Notes under the pieces: generated by a model
What the model was told of the DNA's origin: nothing
Seen by the model: only the letters and a program-made list of their open reading frames with translations
Database searches by the model: none
Assembly (NCBI GenBank): GCA_024234575.1
Contig: JACKOB010000002.1
Span: 930,001-994,000 of the forward strand
Direction: 5' to 3'
Origin: Hahellaceae bacterium
GTDB taxonomy: Bacteria; Pseudomonadota; Gammaproteobacteria; Pseudomonadales; Oleiphilaceae
DNA length: 64,000 nucleotides
Program-made: the position numbers and the translations under genes
Shown here: in pieces, positions 1 to 8,909 of the stretch
Layout of the letters: each line of letters opens with the position of its first letter
Position numbering within the stretch: the stretch's first letter is position 1

Positions 1-459
1 ATAACCAACACGGAAGAGTTTTGCATTGGTTGCCATGAAATGGAAAACAACGTGTATCAAGAATACAAATCGACCATACATTACAGCAATAGGTCAGGGG
101 TGAGAGCAACGTGCCCTGATTGCCACGTACCAAAAGACTGGACGCACAAGATTGTGCGAAAGATTCAGGCCAGTCAGGAAGTCTGGGGTAAGCTGACAGG
201 TTATATAAATACGCGTGAAAAGTTTGTTGAGCACCGAAAAGAAATGGCGTTGCGTGAGTGGCAACGAATGAAAGAAAGTGATTCGAGAGAGTGCCGAAAC
301 TGCCACGATTTTGAATACATGGATTTCAGTGAGCAGGGTAAACGATCAGTGAAGATGCACTCAACGGCGCTCGCTTCAGGTGAAAAGACCTGTATAGATT
401 GCCACAAGGGTATCGCCCACGAACTGCCTGATATGGAAGGCGTTGAAGGCTGGCATTAA
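1..459 (+). CDS. napC: NapC/NirT-type tetraheme cytochrome c, 5'-truncated by the window edge
   Basis: Membrane-anchored tetraheme cytochrome that passes electrons from quinol to a periplasmic reductase, usually nitrate reductase NapAB. The reading frame is open from base 1, so the N-terminal anchor lies outside the window. 152 codons are visible with four CXXCH heme motifs: CIGCH (visible residues 8-12), CPDCH (38-42), CRNCH (98-102) and CIDCH (131-135). The last lies in [13 protein letters not shown], typical of the NapC family. The protein stops soon after this motif, so it lacks the extra C-terminal heme domain of TorC. A tiny membrane protein follows 35 bases later, which fits a nap- or tor-type operon. 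The catalytic subunit is not in view, so the final acceptor is inferred. Confidence 0.85.
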   Translation: MTNTEEFCIGCHEMENNVYQEYKSTIHYSNRSGVRATCPDCHVPKDWTHKIVRKIQASQEVWGKLTGYINTREKFVEHRKEMALREWQRMKESDSRECRNCHDFEYMDFSEQGKRSVKMHSTALASGEKTCIDCHKGIAHELPDMEGVEGWH

Positions 460-494
460 GCTACAATGTTGCAATCGTTAATAAGGAGTAGAAC

Positions 495-632
495 ATGAGT
501 CCTTTAGAGTCGATGATCTGGAGTATTCTCGGTTATGCCGCAATGCCTGTGATTTTTATAGTAGGTTTTGCCATCACGGTCGTTGTGACCTGCTTTTTAT
601 TGGAAACCACAGGCAACGGACTGGAAGACTGA
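495..632 (+). CDS. 45-residue single-span membrane protein, NapE/TorE-like
   Basis: A 45-residue protein beginning MSPLESMIWSILGYAAMP and ending TTGNGLED. It is almost entirely one hydrophobic helix (about residues 8-38). An AGGAG-like site (TAAGGAGTAG, 481-491) sits at good distance from the ATG. Tiny one-helix proteins of this size accompany NapC-type cytochromes in nap and tor operons (NapE/TorE and the short TIGR02808 family), and this one directly follows the cytochrome. Its function in those systems is not settled. A bidirectional terminator downstream ends the operon. Identification rests on size, topology and neighbour. Confidence 0.7.
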   Translation: MSPLESMIWSILGYAAMPVIFIVGFAITVVVTCFLLETTGNGLED

Positions 633-743
633 CCAATTCATCAGTACCTGACTTATTCCGTCAGGTCGTTGGCGCATTGTTTAAGTCGTAAGGTTAGAGT
701 TGATTTTGCGTATAAAACCGGTAATGAAAACTCGTTAGAATAA

Positions 744-775
744 AAAAGGGCGCTTGATATGCGCCCTTTTCTTAA
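744..775. terminator. Bidirectional rho-independent terminator
   Basis: The stem GGGCGC (748-753) pairs with GCGCCC (761-766) and is extended by AAAA/TTTT on either side, with a 7-base loop. It lies between the convergent cytochrome operon and trxA and has a T-run for either direction. Confidence 0.85.
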
Positions 776-794
776 TAAAGCAGTTCTGAAAGTA

Positions 795-1121
795 TCAGAT
801 ATTGCTGTCCAAAAACGCTGTAAGTTGTGACTTTGACAGTGCGCCGACCTTTGTCGCGTCAACGCTGCCGTTTTTAAACAGCATTAGTGTTGGGATGCCA
901 CGAATATTGAATTTAGGAGGTGTCTGCTCATTTTCATCAATGTTTAATTTGCAGATTTTAAGTTTACCCGCGTATTCGTCGGCAATCTCTTCCAGAACCG
1001 GAGCGATCATTTTACAAGGACCGCACCATTCTGCCCAATAGTCGACTAGAACAGGCCCTTCTGCTTTTAACACTTCACTTTCAAAGCTGTCGTCGGTGAC
1101 ATTGAAGATTTTATCGCTCAT
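795..1121 (-). CDS. trxA: Thioredoxin 1
   Basis: Small cytoplasmic dithiol-disulfide oxidoreductase that reduces protein disulfides and is recycled by NADPH thioredoxin reductase. 108 residues, the normal length for TrxA, with the active site WCGPCKM and the cis-proline segment [11 protein letters not shown]. The ATG is preceded by AGGAAA. It is divergent from ppx, an arrangement known from Pseudomonas. There trxA is followed by rho; here the next gene downstream is the convergent cytochrome operon. A second thioredoxin, TrxC, is encoded at 45.7 kb. Confidence 0.97.
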   Translation of the reverse strand: MSDKIFNVTDDSFESEVLKAEGPVLVDYWAEWCGPCKMIAPVLEEIADEYAGKLKICKLNIDENEQTPPKFNIRGIPTLMLFKNGSVDATKVGALSKSQLTAFLDSNI

Positions 1122-1396
1122 TGCAATTTCCTGATTTTGGTTAATAGTGATGACTTAAATCTCGGATATGATAGTCGCTCGCTGATTAAAGTGTTAGCTT
1201 CGCAAGCAGTATGATAGGTCTATCATAACAGGTTTTAATTTTTTGGATACGATGACGGGGTTTTGCTCTCAATGAAGCCCGCAGAAATTTTATCCTGTGG
1301 GATTCGCGTGCTGGGTACCTTCGGGCCGCCAAATCGCATATCATGCCAAAGATCTCTCATAACATTATGAGGCCGTAGACGAGGAATTCAAGGCAC

Positions 1397-2959
1397 GTGC
1401 TTTTAGATCAGAATGTAAGCCAATCCGAAGACGGTGTACCTGAGACGTTGGTACCTGAAAAAATCGCTGCTATAGACCTGGGGTCAAATAGCTTTCATAT
1501 CGTTATTGCCCGATTGGTGCATGGTGAAATTCGTGTGCTTGAAAAAATGGGCGAAAAGGTTCAGCTGGGCGCAGGGCTTGATGACACGGGCAGAATCAGC
1601 GAAGAGGCACAAGAAAGGGCGTTAGCCTGTCTGGGCCGCTTTGCGCAAATGATCAAAGGCATGCCTGCGGGTTCGGTACGTGTAGTGGGTACTAATGCGC
1701 TGCGTGCCGCTAAAAATGCCCGCCAGTTCACGAATAAAGCAGCCCAGACTCTGGGTATTCCTATTGAGATAATAGCCGGCCGAGAGGAAGCTCGACTCAT
1801 ATACCTGGGAGTTTCTCATACACTTTCAGATGATCAGGGCAAGCGGCTGGTCATTGATATCGGTGGTGGTAGCACCGAATGTATAATTGGCGAGCGGTTC
1901 GAAGCACGAGAGCTCGAAAGTCTTTACATGGGATGTGTGTCTTATCGCAACAGATTCTTTGCCTCGGGTGATATCACCCGCGTTGCTTTTGATAAAGCGG
2001 TTACCGCCGCTTCTTTAGAGATTCTAAGCATCCGGGAAGCCTACTTGCGCAGTGGCTGGCAGGATGCTGTCGGCTCGTCCGGCTCAGTTAAAGCAATTGC
2101 CAATGTGCTGAGCCACACCGGAATTGTTGCCGAAGGCATTACCTGGCAGGGCTTAAAAGAGCTGCGTGAGCGCGTAATTGATGCAGGCCACGTAGACAAG
2201 CTTGAGCCTCTGGGGGTACGCAAAGATAGAGCCAGCGTTTTTGTTCCTGGGCTTGCCATACTGTACGCCGCGTTCGAGGTGTTAGGCATCGATGTGATGG
2301 AATATTCAGACGGTGCACTTCGCGAGGGTGTGCTTTATGACATGGTAGGTCGTATACAGCATGAAGACGTGCGTGAACGCACCATCGTCGCACTCGCTGA
2401 ACGTTACCACGTTGACCAGACGCATGCACAATCCATTGAGCGTTGCGTCATGTTGCTGTACCGTGAGGTGCGGAAGAGCTGGGGCTTGATTGCGCCATTT
2501 TACGCTGAGTTACTCCGCTGGGCAGCGAGAATTCATGAAATCGGACTGACCATTTCGCACTCACAATATCATAAGCACGGCGCTTATTTGCTTGAATACT
2601 CAGATTTGCCCGGGTTCAGCAAACAAGTGCAAAAAGCTTTGGCAGTGCTGGTGCGATGTCACCGGAGGAAGATCTCGCCACTTGTTTTCGAAGGCTATTC
2701 TGAAGAAGAGTTAGAGCCATTATTACGTCTATGTGTATTACTGCGGCTGGCAGTGATTCTTCAGCATGGTCGCGTTGGTGAAATTCCTGAGTCTTTGAAG
2801 CTTCGGGCAGAAAAGCGAACCGTTGACATTCATTTTGATGAGCAATGGTTGCAGGCGCACCCGTTAACGCTGGCTGATCTCGCCGCCGAAGCTGAATACT
2901 TGCTTAAAATGGGTATTACCCTACAGATCAATCCGCAAACCAGCAACACGCCTTCATAG
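1397..2959 (+). CDS. ppx: Exopolyphosphatase / guanosine pentaphosphate phosphohydrolase (Ppx/GppA)
   Basis: Removes terminal phosphates from inorganic polyphosphate; relatives also hydrolyse pppGpp. 520 residues. The N-terminal half is an actin/ASKHA-like ATPase fold, with IAAIDLGSNSFHIVIAR (about residues 23-39), the glycine-rich VIDIGGGSTECI (about 152-163) and GSSGSVKAIA. The C-terminal half is helical and HD-like (RIHEIGLTISH). The start is a GTG at 1397, placed 10 bases after GAGGAA (1381-1386); no ATG lies nearby. A hairpin covers the stop codon. It is transcribed divergently from trxA. Confidence 0.95.
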   Translation: MLLDQNVSQSEDGVPETLVPEKIAAIDLGSNSFHIVIARLVHGEIRVLEKMGEKVQLGAGLDDTGRISEEAQERALACLGRFAQMIKGMPAGSVRVVGTNALRAAKNARQFTNKAAQTLGIPIEIIAGREEARLIYLGVSHTLSDDQGKRLVIDIGGGSTECIIGERFEARELESLYMGCVSYRNRFFASGDITRVAFDKAVTAASLEILSIREAYLRSGWQDAVGSSGSVKAIANVLSHTGIVAEGITWQGLKELRERVIDAGHVDKLEPLGVRKDRASVFVPGLAILYAAFEVLGIDVMEYSDGALREGVLYDMVGRIQHEDVRERTIVALAERYHVDQTHAQSIERCVMLLYREVRKSWGLIAPFYAELLRWAARIHEIGLTISHSQYHKHGAYLLEYSDLPGFSKQVQKALAVLVRCHRRKISPLVFEGYSEEELEPLLRLCVLLRLAVILQHGRVGEIPESLKLRAEKRTVDIHFDEQWLQAHPLTLADLAAEAEYLLKMGITLQINPQTSNTPS

Positions 2960-2971
2960 GGCGTGTTGTTT
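2944..2971. terminator. Hairpin over the ppx stop codon
   Basis: A perfect 9-bp stem, CAACACGCC (2944-2952) with GGCGTGTTG (2960-2968), followed by TTT. It includes the last codons of ppx and lies 8 bases from the end of the convergent ABC-F gene. A short T-run makes it a moderate terminator candidate. Confidence 0.6.
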
Positions 2972-2976
2972 GCGCT

Positions 2977-4884
2977 TCAAGAATTAAGCATTGCTTCAAT
3001 CTCTTCGGACAGCATAAACCAGTCGGTCTCAATTGTTTCCAGTTCATTTTTCAGTTCTGTCTGCTCTTGCATGCTGGACTTTAACAAGGCTTTGTTGGCA
3101 GCTTCGTAAATATCCGCCTGAGATAGTTTCTCTTCAAGAGCGGTAAGCTTTAACTGTCGTACTTCCATTTCTTTTTCTAGCTTTTCGAGTTTTTTGCGCA
3201 AGGGGCTTACCAGCTTCCTTTTCTCGGCTTCTTGCCGCTTTTGCTCTTTCCTGTTTTCTGTAGTGCTAACTGTTCCTTCAGCCTCGGTTGCGGTTGTGGA
3301 TTTTTCCTGTCGACGGTTTTCTTCGGCACTCCACTTTTCATAATCCTGAAGATCACCCTCAAATTCAGTTATTTTTCCATCGTGCACGAGCAGATATTCA
3401 TCAACGGTATTTTTTAACAAATGCCGGTCATGTGATACAACGATCAGTGCGCCGCTGAAGGTTTGCATTGCCATGGTCAGTGCGTGTCTTACTTCCAGAT
3501 CAAGATGGTTGGTTGGCTCATCCAGCAGTAGTAAATTTGGTTTCTGCCAGGCAATAATCGCTAAGGCCAGGCGCGCCTTTTGACCACCTGAAAAAGTGTC
3601 CACAGGCGTCAGTGCCTGGTCACCAACAAAACCAAAACTCCCCAGAAATGTCCGAATATCCTGTTCTCTGGCCTGAGGAGACAGGCGTTGAATGTGCAGC
3701 AAAGCCGTTGCATGAATATCGAGCGCTTCCAGTTGATGCTGGGCAAAATAGCCAATAGCAAGGTGTTGCCCGCAGTGTCTGTTACCTGAAAGTAACGAAA
3801 TTTGTCCGGTTAGCGATTTGATGAGTGTCGACTTACCTGCGCCATTATGGCCCAACAAGCCCCAGCGAGTGCCGGGTAAGATCGATAGGTTTGCCTCATG
3901 AATAATAGGCTTACCTGGATAGCCCAGTGTCGCTTTATCAAGATTGATTAGTGGGCTCGATATTTTTTCGCTGGTTGGGAATGTGAAGTAAAAGGGGCTG
4001 TCGATATGTGCCGGGGCGATTTTTTCCATCCGCTCAAGCTCTTTTAGCCGGCTCTGTGCTTGTTTAGCTTTCGAGGCTTTGGCTTTAAAGCGGCGCACAA
4101 AGTCCTGAATTTCTGCAACGCGCACCTGCTGTTTTTCATAGGTCTGTTGTTGCAATGCCAGCTTCTCTGCACGCTGACGCTCAAATGCGCTGTAATTGCC
4201 CGAATACATATTCATGGATTTATGTTCTATGTGAACAATATTGTCAGCGACATTATCGATAAAGTCACGGTCGTGGCTGATAAATAACAGCGTGCCCGTA
4301 TAGGCTTTTAACCAGTTTTCAAGCCATAGCGTGGCATCGAGATCAAGGTGGTTAGTCGGCTCGTCAAGCAGAAGCAGGTCAGATGGGCACATCAGCGCTT
4401 GTGCGAGATTGAGCCGAATTCGCCAGCCACCTGAAAATGTGCTGACCGGGCGGCTGATTTCCGGTTGCGAAAATCCAAGGCCGTGTAACAGACGTTCGGC
4501 ACGCACTTTTGCCTGGTAGCCATCAATAGCGTCCAGCTCTGCATGCAGCAGTGCCACTTGTTCGTGATTATCCGTGCGGTCGGCCTGCAGGAGTTTCTCT
4601 TCGATTTCCCGAAGCTTGCTATCACCGTCGATGACATAATCGATTGCCAGTCTGTCTGATTCTGCCACTTCCTGCGCCATATGGCCGATGCGCCAGCTAT
4701 GAGGGACGTAAACCGATCCACCATCAGGTTGCAGTGTATTAAGCAGAACGCGAAACAGGGTAGACTTGCCAGAGCCATTGGCGCCGACGATCGCTACTTT
4801 TTGCGCATCAAATACAGTAAGGTTGGCGGATTCAAGTAAATTGTTGCCACCAAGTTGGACATTAAGCTGTTCAATTTTGATCAT
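2977..4884 (-). CDS. yheS: ABC-F family ATPase, YheS-like
   Basis: Soluble duplicated ATPase of the ABC-F family, whose members act on ribosomes; there is no membrane domain. From the ATG at 4884 (MIKIEQLNVQLGG) it is 635 residues, the length of E. coli YheS. It has two Walker A motifs (GANGSGKST and GHNGAGKST), two signature motifs (FSGGWRIRL and FSGGQKARL) and two Walker B motifs (LLLLDEPTNHLD). An inter-domain linker rich in K and Q and a charged coiled-coil C-terminal tail (about residues 520-635) complete the family plan. An upstream in-frame start at 4989 would overlap the divergent gene and has no support. It is divergent from the TIGR02444 gene, a pairing also known in Pseudomonas. 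Confidence 0.92.
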   Translation of the reverse strand: MIKIEQLNVQLGGNNLLESANLTVFDAQKVAIVGANGSGKSTLFRVLLNTLQPDGGSVYVPHSWRIGHMAQEVAESDRLAIDYVIDGDSKLREIEEKLLQADRTDNHEQVALLHAELDAIDGYQAKVRAERLLHGLGFSQPEISRPVSTFSGGWRIRLNLAQALMCPSDLLLLDEPTNHLDLDATLWLENWLKAYTGTLLFISHDRDFIDNVADNIVHIEHKSMNMYSGNYSAFERQRAEKLALQQQTYEKQQVRVAEIQDFVRRFKAKASKAKQAQSRLKELERMEKIAPAHIDSPFYFTFPTSEKISSPLINLDKATLGYPGKPIIHEANLSILPGTRWGLLGHNGAGKSTLIKSLTGQISLLSGNRHCGQHLAIGYFAQHQLEALDIHATALLHIQRLSPQAREQDIRTFLGSFGFVGDQALTPVDTFSGGQKARLALAIIAWQKPNLLLLDEPTNHLDLEVRHALTMAMQTFSGALIVVSHDRHLLKNTVDEYLLVHDGKITEFEGDLQDYEKWSAEENRRQEKSTTATEAEGTVSTTENRKEQKRQEAEKRKLVSPLRKKLEKLEKEMEVRQLKLTALEEKLSQADIYEAANKALLKSSMQEQTELKNELETIETDWFMLSEEIEAMLNS

Positions 4885-4933
4885 GGGTAAAGCATTTAGA
4901 CCTGTTAACTGGAAAGTGCTAAGGATATCGCAG

Positions 4934-5479
4934 ATGTCATCAGAAACAGAGAAGAGATTGTATCTGCCGGACAATCTTGAACTCGACAACCCGTTCTGGA
5001 CGTTTTCTCTGGATGTTTGGCGGTCACCAAAAGCGCGTGAGGGCTTGTTAGCCTGTCAGGATGAACACGCTCTGCGAGTCAGCCAATTGTTGTTTGCGGC
5101 CTGGCTTGCAAAACAGGGGCGCCTGCTGCAAAGCGCCCCTGTTGATGAAATATCCGGGCTGGCGCAATGGCAACATCAAATGGTTGATTGCCTGCGTAAC
5201 TGTCGCCGTCAATTGCCGTTATCAGGGCAAGTCTGTGATACGTTGAAACGGTATATCCAGCGTGCTGAATTACTCGCCGAACAGCTGGAAATAGGCTGGT
5301 TATATGCGAGGCACAATTATTTGTCGAAAGCGGCCAAGATCGACGAGGATATCCTCATGGTTAATTTTATTTACTATACTAGAGAGGCTCTAGGAATTGC
5401 GCCCCTTGCTCCGCTGCCTGCGAAAGTTATGACACAGTTGCAATCGCTGGTCGTATCTTTTGGTCACCTGACATCATAG
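4934..5479 (+). CDS. TIGR02444/DUF2390 family protein
   Basis: 181 residues from the ATG at 4934, which follows AAGGAT at 4921-4926. The N-terminus contains LDNPFWTFSLDVWRSP, the hallmark of the TIGR02444 (DUF2390) family of small helical cytoplasmic proteins of unknown function. The frame stays open upstream to 4766, but that part runs antisense through the ABC-F gene and should not be included. Forty-nine bases separate the two divergent starts, so they probably share a promoter region. The biochemical role is unknown. Confidence 0.85.
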   Translation: MSSETEKRLYLPDNLELDNPFWTFSLDVWRSPKAREGLLACQDEHALRVSQLLFAAWLAKQGRLLQSAPVDEISGLAQWQHQMVDCLRNCRRQLPLSGQVCDTLKRYIQRAELLAEQLEIGWLYARHNYLSKAAKIDEDILMVNFIYYTREALGIAPLAPLPAKVMTQLQSLVVSFGHLTS

Positions 5480-5522
5480 CGCAGCGTGGGCCAGGTAGTT
5501 CAATCGACATTGGATAAGTAAA

Positions 5523-6002
5523 ATGAAGTGGATTGTTAGGTTTATCACTATCGCCATTCTGATTGTTGCGATTGCGATTCCCTTTTTTATGAAAAACAAA
5601 GGGGGGCAACCTATGTTGTCGCTCCCAACAGTCGATGATCTGACCCCCTCATTGCCTAAAGATGTACCTGCAGTCAGTGGTGAAAGGGTGTTTTATAAAT
5701 GGCAGGATGAGCATGGCCGCTGGAATTTTGGTGACGAAAGGCCGCCCGGCGTGAAAAATGTTATACCGGTAACGGTTGATATAAACGCCAATGTGATGCA
5801 GGCATTGCCGAAAGCGCCACCAGCCGAACAACCAGCTGCACCCGGCAATTTTTACCCACCGGCGCAAGGTTATGCCCCCCCCGCCTCATCTGATGACACT
5901 CTCACCTTGGATCGCGCGCTGAATATAGTTGAAGATGCTCATGCTGTCAGAAAAATGATGGAGTCTCGAAATCAGGCGCTCGATAGCCGTGGTGCCGAGT
6001 GA
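5523..6002 (+). CDS. DUF4124 domain membrane-anchored protein
   Basis: 159 residues. An N-terminal membrane anchor or uncleaved signal (about residues 4-23, IVRFITIAILIVAIAIPFFM) is followed by a short linker. The DUF4124-type segment ERVFYKWQDEHGRWNFGDERPP (residues 55-75) has the usual 'YKWxDxxGxxxFxDxPP' pattern. A proline-rich stretch follows. DUF4124 proteins are envelope proteins of unknown function, common in gammaproteobacteria. The gene lies 43 bases after the TIGR02444 gene and may be cotranscribed with it. Confidence 0.8.
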   Translation: MKWIVRFITIAILIVAIAIPFFMKNKGGQPMLSLPTVDDLTPSLPKDVPAVSGERVFYKWQDEHGRWNFGDERPPGVKNVIPVTVDINANVMQALPKAPPAEQPAAPGNFYPPAQGYAPPASSDDTLTLDRALNIVEDAHAVRKMMESRNQALDSRGAE

Positions 6003-6256
6003 TTGGGTTAAAGTAATTTCATTTCTGCTTGGTAGAGAATCACTTCTTAAACTGCTACTCTTCCTCGTTAACAGCTTTTATGCACCGTTGGAAAGTGGTT
6101 ATTCAAGAGTCTAAAGGTTTGAAAGCAGCCTGCTCTTTTGGGCTTACTGTGTGCTTGATCGCTCACACGGCTTTAGGTTGCTGATCAACTTCTATCGAAA
6201 CAGCTGTCAATTAAACAACTACCAATAAAACGAAACGATAATAAGGATTGATATCC

Positions 6257-6952
6257 ATGAGAAAACTTTTTTTAGTCTCAACACTGGCGGCAATAGTTGC
6301 TATGCCAGTAGTTGCTGAAGAATTAAAAACGCTGCAAACGGATGAGCAAAAAGTTGGCTACAGCTTTGGGATGATGTTAGGCAAAAGAATGGTTAGTGAT
6401 ACCCCAGAGCTTGATATCAATGCCTTTGTGCAAGGAATTAAGGATGGCTTTTCTGGCCAGTCACCATTACTGACAGAGACTCAGATTAATGAAGTGATTC
6501 AGGGCTTTCAGGTAAAGCAGCGGGAAGTTCAGATGGCGAAGTTTGAGAAAATTGCCGAAGACAATAAAATTCAGGGCAGTGCTTTTCTGGCAGAAAACAA
6601 AGGCAAGGATGGCGTTAAAACAACAGCCAGTGGCTTGCAGTACCGTATAATCAAGGCCGGCACAGGTGTGAAACCTTCCGCAAGTGATACCGTTAAGGTT
6701 CACTACGAAGGCAGCCTGATCAACGGCACTGTTTTCGATAGCTCTATTAAGCGCGGCGAGCCTGTGAGCTTCCCTGTGGGTGGCGTCATCAAAGGCTGGA
6801 CAGAAGCACTGCAAATTATGCCAGAAGGGTCGAAGTGGCAGTTGTTTATACCATCTGATCTGGCTTATGGCCCTGGTGGAAACAGAAATATCGGGCCAAA
6901 CGAAGTGTTGTTGTTCGACGTTGAGCTGTTGGAAGTTCAGAAGGGGCAATAA
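6257..6952 (+). CDS. FKBP-type peptidyl-prolyl isomerase, exported (FkpA/Mip-like)
   Basis: Periplasmic proline isomerase and folding helper. 231 residues from the ATG at 6257, placed 10 bases after AAGG (6243-6246). The signal peptide is MRKLFLVSTLAAIVAMPVVA, cleaved before EELK. Residues about 22-120 form the helical FKBP_N dimerisation domain (QKVGYSFGMMLGKRM). Residues about 125-228 form the FKBP domain with VHYEGSLINGTVFDSS, GWTEALQIMPEGSKW and IPSDLAYG. FkpA, FklB and Mip share this plan, so no single symbol is assigned. Confidence 0.93.
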   Translation: MRKLFLVSTLAAIVAMPVVAEELKTLQTDEQKVGYSFGMMLGKRMVSDTPELDINAFVQGIKDGFSGQSPLLTETQINEVIQGFQVKQREVQMAKFEKIAEDNKIQGSAFLAENKGKDGVKTTASGLQYRIIKAGTGVKPSASDTVKVHYEGSLINGTVFDSSIKRGEPVSFPVGGVIKGWTEALQIMPEGSKWQLFIPSDLAYGPGGNRNIGPNEVLLFDVELLEVQKGQ

Positions 6953-6965
6953 TCCCGTTTACGTA

Positions 6966-6996
6966 CATCCTCCGTCAGTCATTTTGACGGGGGAGA
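6966..6996. terminator. Hairpin between convergent FKBP and WD40-like genes
   Basis: CTCCGTCA pairs with TGACGGGG across a short loop in the 51-base gap between two convergent stops. The loop and flanks are T/A rich, so it could serve both genes. Confidence 0.55.
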
Positions 6997-7003
6997 GCAT
7001 AAT

Positions 7004-7975
7004 TTATTTATATAGCCCCATCACGCCATCACTGGCAAGTCCCCAGTACTCCCCCTTTCTACCAAAAGCCACCGATAAAACAGACTTGCTTGCGGCCCCG
7101 CCCAGTAATTTTTTAGGTTTACTGTGCCAGCGCTTTAGCTCTTGACCTGATTTACTGTCTACCAGATAGATGAGGCCCTGAAAGGTGCCAAGTAGCAGCT
7201 GATCACCTTTCTCGGAAAATCTGGCAGAGGTGAAATTTTCATAGTTGTAACTCAGGCTTGTTAACTGCTTATTTGTTTTTAAGTCCCAAATAATCGCGTC
7301 TTCTCTTTGGGCGGTGCTGAAAGCCAGCTGTCCGTCTGCCGAAATCGCAACAGTTTTAATCTGATTCTGGTGCTCATAAGAAAAAATCTCTTTTCCGGCG
7401 GCAAGCTCCCATACCTTTACGGTCATGTCATCTGAGCCGGTAATGGCTCGTTTGCCATCAGCGGAGAGCCCAACGCTGCGGATTTCTGCCGCATGCGAAA
7501 AAGTGTAAATCGTGCCGCCGCGAACAACATCGAAATAGCTGGCGGTATTGTTTCTTAATCCTAAAAGTGCGTAACGGCCATCGGCAGAAAGCTGGAGGCC
7601 GAGAATAACATCCGGCGCTTTCCAGAAAGCCTTGTATTTACCTGTGGTCGTATCCCAGGTAACGATAGTATCGCGCTCGGCTGTTGCGGCTGTTGTGCCA
7701 TCGGCAGAGATAGATGCTGCCCGCAGGGTAGTGTATTCACCCTGTTTATGATTCCAGTTATAAAGGCGCTCACCTTTGGTGGTATCCCAAAGGCTGCCGC
7801 CATGATGAATGGAGCCTACCAGGGCATGTTGTCCATCGTGTGCGATATCTGCGCTTAAAATACCCTGATTCGCGTACTTCCAGGATTGGCTGGGCGGGCT
7901 ACCGCTTTCGCAGCCAAGTAAACCCAGATAAAACAGAGTGATGGTGGTGAGAGCTATTTGACGGGTAATGTGCAT
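7004..7975 (-). CDS. WD40-repeat beta-propeller lipoprotein
   Basis: 323 residues from the ATG at 7975 (MHITRQIALTTITLFYLGLL). That start yields a lipoprotein signal with lipobox LLGC; an in-frame ATG at 8023 would bury the signal behind 16 extra residues. The body is a row of WD-like blades: AISADGQLAFSTAQREDAIIWD, LSADGKRAITGSDDMTVKVWE and ISADGTTAATAERDTIVTWD, each with the 'SADGxxA' turn. Such propellers are protein-interaction scaffolds. It is probably anchored in the outer membrane facing the periplasm. The partner and process are unknown. Confidence 0.82.
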   Translation of the reverse strand: MHITRQIALTTITLFYLGLLGCESGSPPSQSWKYANQGILSADIAHDGQHALVGSIHHGGSLWDTTKGERLYNWNHKQGEYTTLRAASISADGTTAATAERDTIVTWDTTTGKYKAFWKAPDVILGLQLSADGRYALLGLRNNTASYFDVVRGGTIYTFSHAAEIRSVGLSADGKRAITGSDDMTVKVWELAAGKEIFSYEHQNQIKTVAISADGQLAFSTAQREDAIIWDLKTNKQLTSLSYNYENFTSARFSEKGDQLLLGTFQGLIYLVDSKSGQELKRWHSKPKKLLGGAASKSVLSVAFGRKGEYWGLASDGVMGLYK

Positions 7976-8125
7976 CCAGCGGTTAGTCCTTTGCGATAAC
8001 TTAAGGGAGGCAATGGCGATCATTGCTTTATTCAGCAGCGAATGTCAGAACTAACTCTAAGTTTAGTAAAGAACGTCAGTATTTGTAGCATTGGAAAGGT
8101 ACTAATTCGTAACTTTTACAGGGAT

Positions 8126-8156
8126 ATGCATCCGGAAGGTGTTGATCCGGATGCAT
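8126..8156. terminator. 11-bp perfect hairpin downstream of rsd
   Basis: ATGCATCCGGA (8126-8136) pairs perfectly with TCCGGATGCAT (8146-8156) around a 9-base loop, in the gap after the rsd stop on the minus strand. There is no clear T-run, so it may be an RNA 3'-end stabiliser rather than an intrinsic terminator. Confidence 0.5.
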
Positions 8157-8194
8157 TATCGTAATGGTGATGGGGAGTTAGCCAAAGGCGCTGA

Positions 8195-8668
8195 CTATGC
8201 CACCTGATCTGCGTGGTTGGTGTGTAGTGTCTCTATCAAAACGTCTTCCAGTTCGAAACGCTCTTCAAGAATTTCTCCTAGCTCAGAGAGGTCACCCAAT
8301 AAGACTGACAAGCCACGTTCCGATTTTTCTGTTACGTCAAATCGGTCATTAAAGCGAAGGGCCTGTTCGGTAGTTTTCTGAATTTTAGGAATAATTTCTT
8401 CGGCGACTTCGATGCCGCCGTCATCAAATTCTTTGGCTTCTGCAACCAGCTGATCATAGACCTCGAAGTGGCCTGCTGAGACATAATCAACCAGAAGCTC
8501 GCAAAGACGTTCAAATTCTTTGGCCAGGTTATCTGATTTTTTAAGATCCGATGTAGCTGACAGGGAACAAAATTTTACGATTAAATCTTGTCTGTCTTTT
8601 AGCCACTTATCGATGATCCCGCTTACGCCACCCCAGCGTTCTTTCGCACTTTGACAATTTTCGAGCAT
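8195..8668 (-). CDS. rsd: Regulator of sigma D, Rsd/AlgQ family
   Basis: Small helical protein that binds the housekeeping sigma-70 factor and affects polymerase allocation; in Pseudomonas it is called AlgQ. 157 residues from the ATG at 8668, with GGAGG 9-13 bases upstream. The N-terminus MLENCQSAKERWGGVSGIID is the strongly conserved Rsd/AlgQ start. An upstream in-frame ATG at 8713 lacks this support. It lies between the WD40-like lipoprotein and dsbB, all on the minus strand, as algQ lies beside dsbB in Pseudomonas. Confidence 0.93.
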   Translation of the reverse strand: MLENCQSAKERWGGVSGIIDKWLKDRQDLIVKFCSLSATSDLKKSDNLAKEFERLCELLVDYVSAGHFEVYDQLVAEAKEFDDGGIEVAEEIIPKIQKTTEQALRFNDRFDVTEKSERGLSVLLGDLSELGEILEERFELEDVLIETLHTNHADQVA

Positions 8669-8909
8669 ACTGCGCCCCTCCGGTATCAGCTTTTTATATT
8701 GCCAGACAATCAAAACCTGTGTTTTGCCCCTGCCTGCCTGGCTAAGTCGTTATCATTATTACGTGCCCACAAGAGGGCCGAGTTGTTATAATTTATATTA
8801 TTAAAATCAACTAGCTATCAAAATTAACGAATTTTAAGGTGGGTGGCAAGCATTTTGTAAACTACGACGCAAATAGCCGTACTGCCTGGTCTCCTGATTC
8901 TGTCGTGCG

